This document shows, piece after piece, positions 5,529 through 6,260 of a DNA stretch of 6,260 nt; the first letter of the stretch is position 1, and every line of letters starts with the position of its first letter. Source of the stretch: Candidatus Heimdallarchaeota archaeon. Lineage in GTDB: Archaea; Asgardarchaeota; Heimdallarchaeia; Heimdallarchaeales; Kariarchaeaceae. The translations under genes and the position numbers were made by a program. Location: assembly GCA_022574115.1 (NCBI GenBank), contig JACZSS010000183.1, positions 1-6,260 of the forward strand. The letters are read 5' to 3'. The notes beneath the pieces are model-generated. The model worked only from the letters and a program-made list of their open reading frames with translations, was not told where the DNA came from and ran no database searches.

Positions 5529-6260
5529 TTATTTCTTAGATGTTGCCAGGATATCTTTCACACGCTGATGTTCTGGTACATCGTTGACACTTGAATCGTC
5601 ATTTTTGAAGCTTGCAATTTTTTCGAACAACTTTGATGTTGAGAAATGTTTGGAATAGCTGAGCTTAACAATTTTGATGCCCATTCGAGCAGCGTATTCT
5701 TGTCCCGGGATAATATCCCAATCATTACCTTTCGTAAGGATGTTGATATTGAGATTTTTCATTAAGGGTACAGGATCATATGAGTCCATTACATAAACCT
5801 CATCGACATATCGAATAGCTGAAATTAATTCCATTCTGTCCTCTAAGGACATTGCGGGTCGAGTCGCGCCCTTGAGTTCTCGAACTGATTCATCCGATAC
5901 CAGTCCGACGATCAGTTTGTCACCAAGTTTGCTTGCTCGCTTTAACAGTCTAATATGGCCTGGATGCAAGATGTCAAACGCCCCGTAGGTAAAAACCGTT
6001 TTTCTGTTTTCAAACGAAAGAATTATTTCTTTCATGATAGACACTGCAACTTTGGGTTCACCTAATGCAGTTTCTTCAGACAACATCACGTAGTCTGCTC
6101 CTTGGAGAAGAGCAAAGTATACATCGGAAACGTCTGCACATGATGGTTTGTCAGAATTTATGGAGGACATTAACATTTCAGTAGCCACTATTACCTCTTT
6201 GTGCCATTTATGTGCTGTTTGAATTATTTTTTCTTGGACGGCAGGAACGTTTTGGTAGCC
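5529..6260 (-). CDS. Pyruvate-kinase-like / cytidylyltransferase (TagD/RfaE-type) fusion protein, 5' part outside window
   Basis: The frame is open to the window edge, giving 243 visible residues. The first 85 or so match the end of the pyruvate kinase catalytic barrel: PAVQEKIIQTA, VIVATEMLMSSI, PSCADVSDV and GADYVMLSEETALGE. The usual C-terminal pyruvate kinase domain is absent. Directly after comes a nucleotidyltransferase domain with TYGAFDILHPGHIRLLKRA (HxGH motif), then GLVSDESV, a KGATRP...EDRMELISAIRYVDEV block, TKGNDW and STSKLFEKI. Such domains join CTP or ATP to a sugar, polyol or heptose phosphate (TagD, HldE C-terminal half). The likely role is activation of a building block for the surface glycan; the substrate is unknown. 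Known motifs are altered in the kinase part (PTRAE to PSCAD, MLSGETA to MLSEETA), so glycolytic activity is doubtful. The GTG at 6188 lies within the pyruvate kinase homology and is not the true start. About 25 polar residues form the tail. Confidence 0.88.
   Translation of the reverse strand, partial: GYQNVPAVQEKIIQTAHKWHKEVIVATEMLMSSINSDKPSCADVSDVYFALLQGADYVMLSEETALGEPKVAVSIMKEIILSFENRKTVFTYGAFDILHPGHIRLLKRASKLGDKLIVGLVSDESVRELKGATRPAMSLEDRMELISAIRYVDEVYVMDSYDPVPLMKNLNINILTKGNDWDIIPGQEYAARMGIKIVKLSYSKHFSTSKLFEKIASFKNDDSSVNDVPEHQRVKDILATSKK

Noticed and set aside
5529..6260. PEP mutase-cytidylyltransferase fusion (phosphonate pathway)
   Set aside because: Such fusions exist, but the visible barrel motifs are those of pyruvate kinase (ATxML, SDV, MLSxET) and the PEP mutase EDKxxPKxNS motif is not seen.

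Overview
The window is part of a surface-polysaccharide / protein-glycosylation locus. It holds six protein genes, all of them nucleotide-sugar or glycosyl-transfer enzymes. I see no rRNA, tRNA, CRISPR array or insertion sequence. The DNA is AT-rich by eye. The most likely host is an archaeon, possibly a mesophilic ammonia-oxidising Nitrososphaerota. Two genes (1408-2367 and 3306-4397) have TATA-like boxes about 25 nt before an ATG whose frame is closed just upstream, as expected of leaderless archaeal transcripts. The only SD-like GGTG sits before an operon-internal gene. An AT-rich bacterium is not excluded, and no gene here is a taxonomic marker.

Layout. Positions 1-1384 (+): the 3' part of gmd (GDP-mannose 4,6-dehydratase) overlaps fcl (GDP-L-fucose synthase) by one base. 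Together they make GDP-L-fucose. Positions 1408-2367 (-): a Gfo/Idh/MocA sugar-nucleotide dehydrogenase, convergent with fcl. Positions 2588-3280 (+; GTG alternative at 2543): a short LpxA-type left-handed beta-helix acyltransferase, divergent from the dehydrogenase. Positions 3306-4397 (-): a DegT/DnrJ/EryC1/StrS PLP aminotransferase, convergent with the acyltransferase. Positions 4501-5346 (-): a family 2 glycosyltransferase. Positions 5529-6260 (-, 5' end outside the window): a fusion of a pyruvate-kinase-like segment with a TagD/RfaE-type nucleotidyltransferase.

How the genes may work together. Gmd and Fcl supply an activated deoxyhexose. The dehydrogenase, aminotransferase and LpxA-like protein form a set that resembles two known routes: GnnA/GnnB/LpxA, which makes and acylates UDP-GlcNAc3N, and WlbA/WlbC/WlbB (WbpB/E/D), which makes 2,3-diacetamido sugars. 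The expected product is an N-acylated 3-amino (2,3-diamino) sugar nucleotide. The terminal fusion would activate a further sugar or polyol phosphate, and the GT2 enzyme would use one of these donors. Substrates are inferred from family and context only.

The points most worth attention are the pyruvate-kinase-like/nucleotidyltransferase fusion and the LpxA-like protein. The latter keeps the LpxA histidines but has a shorter beta-helix and Met at the acyl-length ruler position, and it lies outside any lipid A gene context.
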